From Pseudoneurospora amorphoporcata (lineage: Eukaryota; Ascomycota; Sordariomycetes; Sordariales; Sordariaceae), in the NCBI GenBank assembly GCA_033297205.1, contig MU859215.1, forward strand, positions 23,027 to 87,026: a stretch of 64,000 bases of DNA. The letters are read 5' to 3'. Position numbers and translations under genes: made by a program. How positions within the stretch are numbered: position 1 is the stretch's first letter; every line of letters starts with the position of its first letter. A model generated the notes under the pieces. It made no database searches and had not been told where the DNA came from. It saw only the letters and a program-made list of their open reading frames with translations. Shown piece by piece: positions 45,669 through 58,209 of this stretch.

Positions 45669-47764
45669 CTAATAATCATCATCATCCTCATTATTCTTAC
45701 TATTCGCCCCCTCCTTCCTGATAGGAATTTTGATTCCTTGCGTCGCAAAACACTTGCTGAGCGCCGTGCTGTCGCACACACCAGGGAACTTCTTGGCCGA
45801 AAAGACCTGAAATGGCTCGCTGAAGACCGAGGCCAAGATGGGCGCCTTGGACTGGTTGATGCCTGTGCTGCTGCTTCCCGAACCGGAGGATCCCGAGGAG
45901 GAGGAGGGGAGGGGAGTGGGGAGACCGACGTTTACAAACGAGAATTGGAGTCTTTTGTGCCATCCATGTTAGCTTGCTGTTCTCCGAAGAAGGGGGGAGG
46001 AGGGGGGGGGGGGGGAACGGGAAAGTGAAGCAAAGGGACAGTAAGTCTAGATGACGGGGACAACGACATACCTAAAAATCCCCTCAGTCCTCACACTCAA
46101 ATCCTGCATCACGAACCAAATCCCAATCTTGTCGTTCGTATCCGTCAACCTGAAGGCGCTGCACACCAAGCTTCCGATCAAGTTCCTCGTGAACATGCCC
46201 TGGGGCTGCTGTCCTCCTCCGCCCTGGCCACCGGCACCGCTGACCGACATTCTTTGCTGCAGAGGTCCACCGGGCATTCCTGGAATACCGCCGCCGCCGT
46301 ATTGATTCGCATGATCGTAAGGACCTACTCGCTGGGGAGCGCCGTATGGTCCGGCGGCCTGGTGGGATGCAAGTTGTGGTTGGTTGTACTGGTAGTGCGA
46401 GGGGGCGGGGGCGCCGTAGGGGTTTCCGTTTACGAAGCCGGCTGTATCGTTGTTAGCATTTACTGCACTGTACTGTATACGGATGGGGTAAACATAGGTA
46501 AGCATACCCTGGTAAGGACTCGTCTGCATATCATACGGATTCATGCCCGGGTTCCCTTGATACGGCGACATTCCCTGATGATGTCCTCCATAGCCAGCAC
46601 CAACAACAACATCTCGATTCGACGGCAGAATATGCGAATAAGCCGGCGTCGTTTGCTCGAGCGAGGCGTATGAAGCGGGCGTGGTAGACGAAATAGAGGG
46701 CGTCGAGGTCGTGTGTCGGACGAGGTTTACTTCTTTGAGAGCGTCTTCTGTGTAGAGACTAACGTTGCAGATGAACATTGAGTATTCGATTTCACTAGAA
46801 ATCCTTGTGTGTCAGCCATTCATCATTGGTAAGGGGGGTTTTAAACGAGAATACTAACTTGCAATCAATCTCTTTCCCAGTTTTCGCATCTCTGATAACC
46901 AGCTTAACACAGGGAGGAGGCGTGATGGGTCTTCGATCCTGTCATGTCCAAATGTCATCTATGTAAGCCACCGATCGAACAACATAACACAACACAAAGG
47001 CAATAGGCTACATTGGTTGGATGAAACCGCATGTGCTAATGTGCCAATGTGCCATGTGCCAGCAGCCAGCCAGCAGCCAGCTAGACATAAATCAAAGCAA
47101 GCCATAGATCCAAACGTACCTTATCACCAAAACCACACATTCGCGCACGTTGTGGTTGTTGCACAACTTCAAGCCTATTGAACAAAAGTGAAACCGGGTT
47201 AGCCCTGTCTGTTGGTTCTTTTCTTGACTTTGTCTTGTCGTCTCCTCGCTCCCTCTCTGTCTGTCTTTCTGTCTTCAAAAATACTCACGAATACATCCTC
47301 CCCTGACTATCCGTCCCCGAGTAGGGCTTCAGATTTTGTTCCTGCTGCATCCTTTCCTCGACCGTCAAGGGCGCTCGTTCTTGTTGTTGCTGCTGTTGCT
47401 GCTGGTGGGATGGCGGGGTGGATTGTAATTGACCGCCGTGGACGCCGCTTCCATCTCCTCCATGACCGTTGGGACCACTACCTGGGCCGAGGGAATGAGG
47501 AGCCCCCGAGGAACCGGAGCCGGAGCCGGACATGGTGGTGGGATCTTGGTATGGGTTTGTATGGCTGGGCGGCGGTGGCGCGTTGGGAGGGGCCATGGAG
47601 GGCAGTTGCTGTTGCTGTTGCAGTTGCTGTTGCTGTTGCTGCTGCAGCTGGTGATGACGCGGGGCTGGGGGGTATGGAGACGCGTGATGAGGATCGTGGC
47701 CGTGATAGCTCGTCGTGTGGTCGGGCGGCAGCTGGTGCGGCAGGTTTGAAGGATACGGTTGCAT
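45669..47764 (-). CDS. vel-2: Velvet-domain regulator VelB
   Basis: Six exons: 47764-47289, 47174-47120, 46938-46859, 46794-46508, 46441-46072 and 45951-45669, 516 residues. VelB pairs with VeA (and LaeA) or VosA in the nucleus to couple development with secondary metabolism; the velvet fold binds DNA. The first 155 residues are Pro/Gln/Gly rich. The velvet domain starts near residue 159 (LEVVQQPQRARMCGFGDKDRRPITPPP, VKLVIRDA, IEYSMFICNVSL to about 225), is interrupted by a disordered loop of about 155 residues, and resumes at 381 with GMFTRNLIGSLVCSAFRL, DTNDKIGIWFVMQDLSVRTEGIFRLQFSFVNVG. Such a loop is a known VelB feature and separates it from VeA and VosA. An upstream in-frame ATG at 47869 would add a basic stretch unlike the family, so 47764 is chosen. 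All joins keep phase. The symbol vel-2 is the Neurospora name for velB. Confidence 0.95.
46442..46507 (-). other. velB intron 4, 66 nt, multiple of three, no stop
   Basis: GTATGC donor, GCTAAC branch and ATACAG acceptor, lying inside the disordered loop of the velvet domain. Retention would add 22 residues without breaking the protein. Confidence 0.75.
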
Positions 47765-50700
47765 CTTTTTTGTTTGTCTGTTTCGTCCGTTCTTGGTCTT
47801 CTGTTTCTTAACCTGGCTGTATTGTATGTCTTGTCGGTAGGGAGGTAAGGTAGGTATGCCGGCGCGCAATTGATTGATTGATGGTTCGATCCCCTGGAAG
47901 CTCGGACTCGAGTGCGTAACTGAAGGGTTCTAGGAACTAGGTACAGTAGTAAAAGTCGGTGGAGGGGTCTTTCTCTTTTTGTTGTTCTTTTGTATTGTTC
48001 TGGACCCGATCCAAATCCAAAACAAGGTGAACCACGGTTGATGTTCTGTGGGCGCAAGGGAAGTGGGCGTACAAGACCTTTTTTTGTTATTTTTTTCTTC
48101 TTCTTCTGCCAAACAACACCAAAAGCGCTGACGACAGCTCTTCAAGAAAGGCACAAGATGTTAGGTTGTAGCTTGTCAGGAACACGGAACAACCTTGAAC
48201 TGGAGCTGTCGCGCTCGGGTACCTCTCTGTTGGGTTGGAGAGCCGCAGTGCTCAGGTGGATGAGGGGCGGGCGGGTTCGGGCAGTGGCACCGAAGGAGCG
48301 GCAGCAGGGAGCGTGGGGCACGTTTGGGACTTTTTGGGGGCGGGGCTCTCTTTCCAGGCAGTCACCAGTCCAGGCTGACGGGATTCGGAAGTCGCTCGGG
48401 AATGCAAGTGACGGGATCCAAAGAGAATGATTTGGCAGAGCTGATAAAAGTCGCCAAAGTCAGTTGTCAGGCCAACTTATAGTGAGATGACGATGACGAA
48501 TGGCGATTGGGTCGGGACCGAGAAAGAGTTGAAAGGCAGATAATTTGTCGAGTTTGTCCAAGAAGGGTTCGGTTTCAAAGAGGACGGGAGGATGAAGGCA
48601 TGTGTTATTTGCGGGTCACCCATTATTGGCCCAGGTTGAGAGAGGTTGCTTTGAAAGTAACTTTAGTTCTTTTGGAGAAAAAAGAAAGCGAGACTTCACT
48701 TTACTCTTCAATACCCCTTGCCCACCCTTGAAAACCTTCCCCGCGAAGCTCCGCGTTGTGTCTGCGTGTTGCTGATGATTCCTGGGTGTAATCCAGGGGC
48801 CTCTTAAGGCCCGTGTACGGTGTATCTAGTGGTGCGTGTGGAGCATCTTCTCGCAGCTGTTTTTGGGTCACTCTCAGTTCACATTGGCGGTTTCAAAGTG
48901 TGTTTTGTAGCTGTAGGTACCTTTGCTGTACACTACACTACACTCGTGAAGCTGCAGCACCACGCCGTCCATGCAATCAAGTCTCCGACACGCAGCCAGG
49001 CCCCTTGGCTCTAGAATACCTGGTAACCTGTTAGACCTCACTACCTAGGTATGTATCTACTTGGCGTTTGTGCACCCTGTTATTGAACACAGGCATTGAA
49101 AGGAAAGAAGGGATACCGCTGCCTGTCCGTTTTACCTATCGCAGTATGCATATCTCGCTGTTGTGCCAGGTTCCATCTGCAAGACATATACCTCTGGTCT
49201 GACCTTGTAGCGGTTTGGCTACCTAGCTAGCTACTGTGTAAACGACGGGAAACCGAATATTGACAAGCGATCAAGTCAAGCCAAGTCAAGTCCGCTGCCG
49301 GGCTGCTTGCTGGCTTCTGGCTACTGCCGTCGTCGGGTAGTACTGTGCAAATGCCCGTCAGACGGGAGTCCAGTCCAGGGGCACCATAGCTTAGCTCATC
49401 AGCCGTAGAGTCCTTGGTGGGAGTTGTTGGGACTGGATGTGTTAGGTCTAAGCTAATGGGGGGTAACAGCTCATAGAAACTAGGCTTGCACTTTTTGTTC
49501 ATCTTATCCCGTCGGTTTTGTTGTTGGTCTGTGTAGGTTGTGAAATGGTTTTATTGCGAGTTGGGAAGTTTAATATCAACGTCCTCTGAGGTGGTACCAG
49601 TAATATTGCTGGTTGAGTTTATTCCAATATCAAGTCAAGTTCAACAAATATCAGAGCTTGTGAGTCTCGGAAATGCAATGTCCAGTCAGCCTTATCCTGG
49701 ACCACCCCCCGCTCTCATCGTAGTAGCGATTTGCTGAAGGCGGGACGTCAAAGCTATGAATGAGCCCGCTGGAATGGGAAGCTGAGATGTGCTGATGCGA
49801 GTATTGCTATCTTTTTTTAAAAAATCCAATTGCCCGAGGGAGCTTGTGCTGGTAAATCATCAGCTGCTGCTATATCGTGGTGGTAGCTTGTGTGGGTCAC
49901 TGAATAAAACATCGTCTATATAGTTGCGATTATTGTGGTATATTTCCCCAAGCCTATAGCTCTTTAGCGCTCACTCACAAACGAATGCGGATAGAATCGC
50001 AAAACGGCCGCTAGGCCACGCCCGAGTGTTCATGATGACAGCCCATTATGGTGACCACAAGGCAAGGAGCCTTGTTGAATATCAGGCGACGACGTTGTAG
50101 CAACATTGCTCACGGACATTTGCGAGAAATTAAGGGAGGATAGGCATCTTGGCCGCGGGTGTAACGAAAGAAAAAGCAACGCTCAGTAGCATGTGGTGGT
50201 GCATGGTAAGGTATAACCTGAACGGGTTCCATGGAGAGGTAGCTATTCGGTACCTGGGATTGCGACTGTCATCTCATGTAGCGGCGCTTCATCTGTCGTG
50301 CTCGAGAGCTTGTGACCGGGGAGTAGAAAACGGGCATTTCGGATTCCAGCTTGTCCTGTTTTGTGCTATGGTAGCAGTGAACAGCCAGCAACCGGACAGG
50401 GGGGAGTGTGCGTGAGACGGGATTCAGACGGGATACCTCGCCGGACTGCCCTACCACCCAGAGAAAGCGTACAGCAGACTGTTACAATCGCACAACTTAC
50501 ATAGCCTAGGTACGACCACTGGGCCGTTACCAGGCGTCCATCAGCAATAACAAGCCGTCCTCAGCCGCTGAGATGGGATACCAGCAGTGGAAGGTCGTTT
50601 GCAGATTTCGTTGTGATAAGCTCAGTCTCGATGGAGAGGTCAGTGCATATGTAGACAGGCGGCCGCCATAACATGCCCGGAGGTTAGCCGCGACCTCGTC

Positions 50701-53700
50701 TTCACTTGCCTGCTGTAAGCATAAACATGGACGTAACGGTCGGCAAGACCTACCTTGTGGTGGTATCGAGTGTAGAGTTTACCGAGTTCGGCTCAAAATG
50801 CTTCCGCTCCGAGCTCTTCACAAACCCTGTGCATGTGTTGCCCTTCTCTGACCTCCAGGTTCAGGCGTCTATGTGAAATCCACGGAAAGCGAAGACGACA
50901 CCTGTACGGCGGTAGTAGGCACCGAAATTGGAGGCTGAAATGGTCCAGACTTTGGTGTGTGATACGAGTCCATAGCTTGGTTTTGTCGTCCCGGCAGGTG
51001 GTGTTGTGATTAACCACCAAGGTCATCAAAGCCTCTATATCCGCTGGTCACCACTTTGAGCATACATCTCCATCGGGACGGACAGAAAGTCACAAGGTGG
51101 TGATGGCAATCAAGTCCCGCTTGCTTTCCCTTGGCCCAGCTCACACCCACACGCTGATAGCGGAGGCAGGTCCTGATTCCCCAACGAGTCCTTGGACAAT
51201 CAACCAGTCCTGGCGTTTTCCGCCACATCTGCTAGCCGAGTCGTCAGAGAGAGGAGCGGGTCCGTACCGCACGCGGCAACTTGCCGTGCGGCGGAAGCCG
51301 CGTCTGCAACGAGTCGGACAGCGCAGTCGGTCCAAACTCGACAACCAACTGGCCATGTCGAGGACGATCCTTGCTGGAGGAGGCTATATGTCAAGCCACG
51401 ACTTATACCGGATGAGCTGGCAGGCGCGCTCCCTCGTCCACACACACTCCCTTGCCACGAGCATTGCCGGTGATGCCACGATCCGAGTAATCAAAGGGTG
51501 AAGTGAATGGAAATAGAACAAGTCAAACTTGGGACTGGGTGAACAGTAGCACCCGGTTGAGTTTGGTAATGCCCTGGTAGGAAAAACAAACGGTGCGGGC
51601 GGGTTCTCGCCGAAGGGCAAGCTGTGTGGTAACCAGACCTTCCAAATTTGGTTGATTGCAAACAATGTTGGATGTCGTTGATGAATTGAGGTCCTCCTGC
51701 AGGATCTGCCACTCCCGACACGGCACCTGTGGGCCAGTGACAGCTGTCAAATAGATCCACTTCAGGCTAAGCATTTAGTGTACTGGGAAACCGTGGCATT
51801 GGAGATGCAGCTCGCTGCCTCGAGGTTCCTTCCCGAAAGTTTGAAAGAAATCACAAATTAGGACAGTCCCTTTCCAAGAAGGGATGATCAAGGGACTGGC
51901 GGACTTGCCTCGGAGCTCTTTTGGATGTGTGAAATTTCTTTTTTCGTCAACGATCGAGTGTCTTCCACGGACCTTGACAAGTTAGTACTCCGATTCCCCC
52001 ACAAACCGCCCACATCCAATTGCAACCATCACGATCCTCTGACATCCAAAGGACTTTTCATGACTTCTTCGCAAGAGTTCTAACTTCACTCATCTTAATC
52101 TTGAGCTTTTTCGGGCCCCACATCGACCACTTCATTGCCGGATTCAACGTCACCACCATAACCGTCCAGCATGACTGACGAACCGAGACCGTGCGGGGGT
52201 GACAATGGAAGCTGATCATGGTCTAAGAATATTCGATGGTCCTTCTCTCTCAGTTTTCCATGATTCCCTCTCCCTTTTCGTTTCTTGACTTGGCTTGGCA
52301 GGATGGTTTGAGGAAGGCTTCCAGACGTTCTACATCCGTGCGCATTCATGCGTAGGCCGTCGATGAAACAGCTTATCAGCATGATATGCTGTAGGGCGCT
52401 TTCACTCACTTTTGAGTCCACCGTCATCTTAACTCTTGCAAAGAGTATGAATCATCAAGAGCCATCCGAGACTCAAGGCATTATTCATGCGAACCCATCT
52501 CATTACTACTCTGTTGTCTTGCTCCCCTTCGCTGCCAGGCAACCGACGAGTGTTTGTTCCCCTGAATCGCCGCACCGTATACTGTGTGGTGCAACTCCAC
52601 CACTCACTCTTATCAAGATAGTGTATCAAGGCTGACTTCGGATTCTGCAGCGAAACGCTTTTGGATAGGAATTCAAGCATCAACTCCAATGCCCCCGTCA
52701 TCTGCCTGTACTGGTACTCGACGCAGGGGTAGATGCCAGGCGGTCCTCCACAATATTCGAACAAAAGGTTGAGACCTTGTCATGCCATCATCACAACACA
52801 AGACGGCATAGACGGGAACTTCAGTAACCGTCCGGGAATGGGACTTTACCACCCCGTACTTTGGTCAAGTCCATCTTGCCATCTTGTCCAGAGCCAAGGT
52901 TACTCTGGCTCTAAGGCAGTTGCTTTCTGCGAAGAGGCACCCAAGAGGGGCTCGGGTTCATGACGTACTGGATATGGGGCCATCACCTAGGACCAGCATC
53001 GGTACCTACCGATATGAAGCTTTATATGAGGAACGATGGGCAGAGAAGCACTGCTTTCCAATGGTCCATTCTCGCCTTGCCATGACCGCCAACAGACCAG
53101 GTGATCCACTCCATTCTACTTGGGGATTAGGTAGGCATGCCATACGATGTGCTTCCCCAGAAGGGTAGGACATGGCCAAGGATGGATGATCGTTCCTCGA
53201 GGACCAAGCTATATGTGGCCGCGATATGGGATACCAGAACACACTCGGAGTGACTACATTTGCAGGAATGGTGGACCTGGAAGAGACCTGGTGCCTAATC
53301 GAGGAAGACAGAGCACTAATCGACAGTGTCTCGGTTAATATCACACCTTCATATGGAAGCATGAGCTTATAGCAGAGCCAATAAGCTGCGGAGCTCGCCA
53401 TTTCTTGCTCGGACTCGGGGATGAGGGAGCGACACCCAGAGATGGAGACAACTCGGGGTGGTCTTGCTCATGTGGGAGATTTGGCAGACATTGGGGACGT
53501 GACGATGAACGGCCAGACCACGATGATGAACCAGCTTGGCCAGTCATTGTCGATCTCTGGGTGCTGGCCCTCATTGATCATCACTCCCGTCCGTGGTACA
53601 CAAGATATTTGGTTGCAAGCACTTTCCTCGATCGGGACATGAACAGTAGCTCAGCACGGTACTCGCTAATGAAGGCTACACCCGTCCCGTTTCCGGCTTC

Positions 53701-54522
53701 CCGTACTTTGTCTCTGGGCTGACCTGACTGACTACCTTTAGACAGGCACAGGTTCAGGCAGCACTGTGGTGATGATCACTCATTTCCAACAACTCTTTTT
53801 CGTCAGTTGACCAACGTTATAACAGTTGGTCGTGTCGGCTGAGTGCCAAATTCTCTCCAAGCAACAATCGTGAAAAGGATAAAAAAAGGAAAAAGAGAAG
53901 AAAAAAAAAAAAAAAAAAAAAAAAAAAGGAATTTTTTTAAAAAAAAAGGGGGAAAAAAAGAGGGTTTAGTTAACATCTAACCTACGATATCAACTCGCAG
54001 TGCTTCTTCCTCCACTAGAACTGTGGAGCTCGAGTTTGATCAAAGTTTGTTCATAACTGTCAACTTCAGCATTAGACTAATGTAGGTAGATTCCTTGCCG
54101 TCATAGACACATACACAGACACACCCGCTTCTTGCACATTATCATCTCCCTGTTTTCTTTCATCATGCTCGAACTACATGTACACAGGTAAGGTACTCGT
54201 CAACTTTTCAGACAAACGAACCATGACTTACTTACTTGTACCTACCTACCTACCACTTGAGGAGCTGTATTTACTTTACTTGTCACGGTAAGGTATCTTC
54301 TCATTTCACAGCCACTCACTCACTCACTCACTCACCCACCAACTTAACGACCCTCGGTTTGCGCTAATAACCGGTATTCACTACTTCACCAGCATTAATC
54401 CAAAATCCTCCATCCACCTAAACAACATTGGCCGCCGACCCAAAACTCCAAATAAACTACAACTCCAACTCCGACATCAGACTTCAGAACTCACCACCCA
54501 GTTCAGTTCAAAAGTACAAACT
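47765..54522. other. Long region (6.8 kb) with no recognised gene
   Basis: Only short overlapping ORFs (up to about 134 codons) on both strands; none shows a family motif or convincing splice chain. Base composition looks balanced, so it is not obviously RIP-mutated transposon. The left 1-2 kb should be the velB promoter and leader. An A tract (about 53,901-53,927) followed by further A, T and G runs stands near 53,880-53,960. Confidence 0.55.
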
Positions 54523-57413
54523 TCAAACCCTCGGAATAACCACATCCCCAACCCTAACTCTTACAACCCTTCTTCTTCCACTGCCAACATCCCCCTCCTC
54601 CCCCTCCCCCTCCCCCTCCCCCTCCCCCTCCTCCTCAGCCAACCCCATATGCACGCCAAAGAAAACTTTGCCCTCAAACCTCCTCGTTTTCGTGAGCGTG
54701 ACGAACGGTTCCCCTCCACTGCTTTTTTCTCCGGTAGATTGATCGATGCAGACCATGTGACATCTTCTGCAGGAACCTAGCATTTGGAATTTGTTTCCTG
54801 CAGAGGAAGAAGAACAAGACGAAGAGTTGAGAATGTGGATGAACGACCAGGTATCTTCTTCGTAGGGGTTTAGTTCCGAGGTGGTGGAAGAGGTGGTGGA
54901 AGACATGGGAAAAGAGATGGTGGAAGACATGGGAGCAAGGATAAGATTAGCCCGAAACACGGCATCCGACACAGACACTGGCCCCTTTGCCTTTGCCGAC
55001 GACGGGGGGTTCAGAGCGGCAATGGATTCATTCAGCGCGTCGACGCTCGTCGTTGTTATCGCCAGGATGGGCGACTCATTCGACAATAAGATCCGTCTCG
55101 GCTTTGGTCCCTGCCCCTGACTTTCTTCCTCGGTACATATACGTGTTGCCGACCGTGACCGTGACCGTTGTTGTTCGGTATCTGAATCCGGTGGTGACGG
55201 GGGGGTTTCTACCGCTCCCACTCCCACTTCTGTCTCGGCAGAAGAGGGAAAAGCGCCCGGCATCATTGCTGGCTGTTTGGATGGCTTCTTGGGCTTAGCT
55301 GACGCGGATACGGCAGGTCGTGGTTGTGATTGTGGTTGTGATGCCTGCTGTTGATGCCTCTGCAAATGCGCCTTAGCATGCCTCGTCATCCCCTTCCCCT
55401 GCCCGCCCGGCGGGAACCTGGCCAACACGCACGGCACTCCCAAAACTGTCGAGAAGAAATCGTTGATTTGTGCTGAAGCGTACGACTGCGCGGTGATTTC
55501 CTCGCCGCAGACGCGGGAGGACATAGCCATACCCGAACCCGGTCTTGTTGTTGGCACAAACATCTTTGGGTTCTTGGACAGCGGGACCGATATCGATGAT
55601 GGTAAACCTGCTGCTGCTGATGGGGGGATGTCGCCGGCGTAACTGACTTGCAGTTCACCCCGGGTAAAATCCAGATTTGGTCGTAAAAGGGCCATCTTAG
55701 GATACCGTTTCTGGCTGAGCGCTTGGCCTGATCCGCGGTGGACTAGACACCATTCGCGGTCCCAGGCTAGACCCTCGGGGCGGACTTCCCAGTCGATGCC
55801 TGGGGGCACGGGGAAGCCGGCGCAGGATTTGATGGGGTAGACAATTATGCTTTTCACAAAAAGCTGCGGTATGTTTTGCAATGGTGGCGGTTGGAGTTTC
55901 GAGTCCGAGCAGTCTGGCGAGGATGAGACCGGTAGTGATAGTGGTGATGTATCCTCCCGGTAAAACTCGTCCACAAATCCAACAAACCTATCCACGTCCG
56001 CTACCGTGCTCATGGCGCCCAGGCTAGCACGAATGATACCAGTTGGCTTTCCGCCCATGATATCATTATCTGTTCCGCACCGGAACCCCGAAGAAAAGTT
56101 CTGCTTCATCTCCCATGGCGCCAGGCCCAAAGCAGAGGCGATGCCGCCGGGGTTACACACTCCTCCGGTGCGGATATGTATCCCCTTGAGCATCGCCAGC
56201 TTTTCGACTTCTGCGAGACTGATCCAGGTTCCTTGTGCGTTGCGGATGTTGAATGCTACCACCGGTCCGCTCTCTTCTTTTTGGGGGCTGTCAGGATCAG
56301 GCGAGTAGAGGGCACAAACCTCCTCACCATTCGCATGCCTCAACCCTTTCAAAGCCCAATACAACCTCCTCGCAAGAAACCCCGTATGACCAGCCACCTC
56401 TTTCATAGTCCCAAACAACCTGGCATGAACATCCATCGCGACATCCAACGCTATGATACTGTGTATCGGTAACGTCCCATCCTCCAGTCTCTCATGGAGA
56501 AACCCATCCTTGGGCGCATGCCACTGTTCTTTCAGACAGACAACCATATCCACCGTTCCGCCGCCAAAGTACCGTCTCGACGAAAAGACATGCTGGGACT
56601 CCTTTCGGACGATCAAAGCGCCAAGGTCGGGGAAACCAAAGATTTTGTAAAAAGAGAGGACGACGAAGTCCGGTGCTGTTTGGGCGTTGGATAAGTCCAA
56701 GGGGGAGGAGGAGACGAGGGCGGCGGCGTCTAGGAGGGTGTATGTCTTTCGGGTTATTTTTGTTTCCTGGGTTTGCCGAACTTGGGAAGACCAAGAAAGG
56801 GGAAAGCGGCGGCCGTCCATGTTTGACTGGGCTGGGTAGGCGAATAATATTGGTCTCTCTTCTTCTTCTTCCTCCTCCTCCTCTTTGAAAGGACAATCCC
56901 CTGCTAGCCAGTCTTCCATCTGTCGATCATGTAGGCATACGCTACTTGTAGCTTCTTCCCGAACTCCAACCAGACTGGTGTGACTCGCTTGGTGGTAGGC
57001 ATAATCGAAACCCGTGGGAAGACATCTCATAGCATCTGTGACAAGCTTGATGCCGGCTGTGGCGTTGGCGACGAAAACCAGGTCAAAGTCGGCTGGGTCG
57101 GCGTTGAAGAACTGCAGGGCTCGGAGACGGATGTCTTGGATGCGCTGGGTTGACAGTTGGGAGGAGGCCGAGGCGGAGTGAGGGTTGCCGAAGAGGTTGG
57201 TGGTCATCTCGTGGGCGAAACGGTCCATGAGGGACTTGGGATAGGGGGTGGTGCCAGCATGGTCGAGGTAGAGGGAGTCTGTTTGTTCTTTGTTAGTGAC
57301 GGAAGATAGAAAAGTGTTGGAGTTGACATACCTTTGAGCATGGGATATTCTTCTTCTCTTATCCTTTCCACGTCGGCGTTATAGCCTTCGGAGTCTGTGT
57401 ATAATGAACCCAT
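54523..57413 (-). CDS. hxB: Molybdenum cofactor sulfurase (HxB type)
   Basis: Adds the terminal sulfido ligand to molybdenum cofactor, activating xanthine dehydrogenase and related hydroxylases. Exon 1 57413-57332 and exon 2 57278-54523 (53-nt intron, CACTAAC branch) give 945 residues. The N-terminal half is a class V aminotransferase/NifS-like domain: LYLDHAGTTPYPKSLM, NPHSAS, PLP lysine K239 in SFYKIFGFPDLGALIVRK, and the conserved RTGGVCNPG with C402, the probable persulfide cysteine. The C-terminal half is a MOSC domain beginning IIVYPIKSCAGFPV and ending GSCRRCHMVCID, EPFVTLTKTRR, GKVFFGVHM. It is longer than the roughly 840-residue Aspergillus protein because of a Ser/Pro/Gln-rich insertion in the MOSC half and a Gly-Glu run near the end encoded by CCCCCT-type repeats. 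It is head to head with cdc6. The symbol follows Aspergillus; no Neurospora name is claimed. Confidence 0.95.
54592..54634. repeat. CCCCCT hexanucleotide tract inside hxB
   Basis: About six CCCCCT/CCCCTC units on the plus strand encode the Gly-Glu run near the C-terminus of the sulfurase on the minus strand. Confidence 0.8.
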
Positions 57414-58209
57414 ATTGTAGAACCTTCAAGTTTTCACCATTCAAGTCCATCAAGAGACAAAAAGAACAAAGAACCCGTTCAGTTAACCAACTTTGATATC
57501 TCTTTGATATTTGCAAACTATCGACATGGACATCTGATGAGACGCTGGGGTGGATAACTTGTCACTGCTTGGGGTCATGATATCGATGAGTAGGTACAAC
57601 ACAAGGCAGTGGCGTATTGGAGGTCTTGTCTTCTTGGTGGAATCCCGTCACGGCTGGCGCTTGTCATCCGGGGGAGGTCAGTTCCATTGGGCTCGGGGTC
57701 CAACGGGACGGAGATCGCCACTTTCCAACACCAGCAGGTGAACAATTGGCGGCGGTCTCCCTGCTTCAGTGGATGCACGCCCTGGAATGCCCCTGCGAAC
57801 ACTGTGGGAATAGTGCGGGGAGGTGGATACCGTCGGGTGTGACGCGAGTGTGTGCGCCACGAGCCGAAACTTCACAAGCCACAGTGCGCGTGGCTTGTGC
57901 ACGACCGGGCTTAATTGAAACGCGCAGTGCAGGCGGGGAACCGCGTCGAGCTTTGAGCTGCAGCCCCCACTTATTCGCGGTCGCGTCCCCACACTGGCAT
58001 GCACCAGGGGGTGGAGCGCGAATCTGGAATTCTACTTTGGCGCAGGGCAACTGTGACTGCTCAAGGTTCCTCTTTCCACCTTACAACCAAACAACCACAT
58101 ACACACCTGCAAGTCCATCAACACCCGCGCATCGTGATTTCCACGCGATTACTGCTCGTATCTGTGTTTCTGCATTGCAACTGGTGTTTTTGACTTGATA
58201 AAAAAAATC
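57414..58209. promoter_or_regulatory. Divergent promoter of hxB and cdc6, with an E2F/MBF-like site
   Basis: These 796 bases separate the two start codons. TTTGGCGC at 58036-58043 matches the E2F consensus TTTSSCGC, and ACGCG cores occur near 57841, 57918 and 58143, the core of MluI cell-cycle boxes. These sites fit G1/S control of cdc6 but are short enough to occur by chance. Confidence 0.45.

Noticed and set aside
47884..47904. Possible tRNA T-arm (GGTTCGATCCC)
   Set aside because: The flanking bases cannot form the T stem and no acceptor, D or anticodon stem lies upstream.
50149..53722. Several ORFs of 70-134 codons on both strands
   Set aside because: They overlap in many frames, lack family motifs and consistent splice chains, and show no codon bias that I can see.
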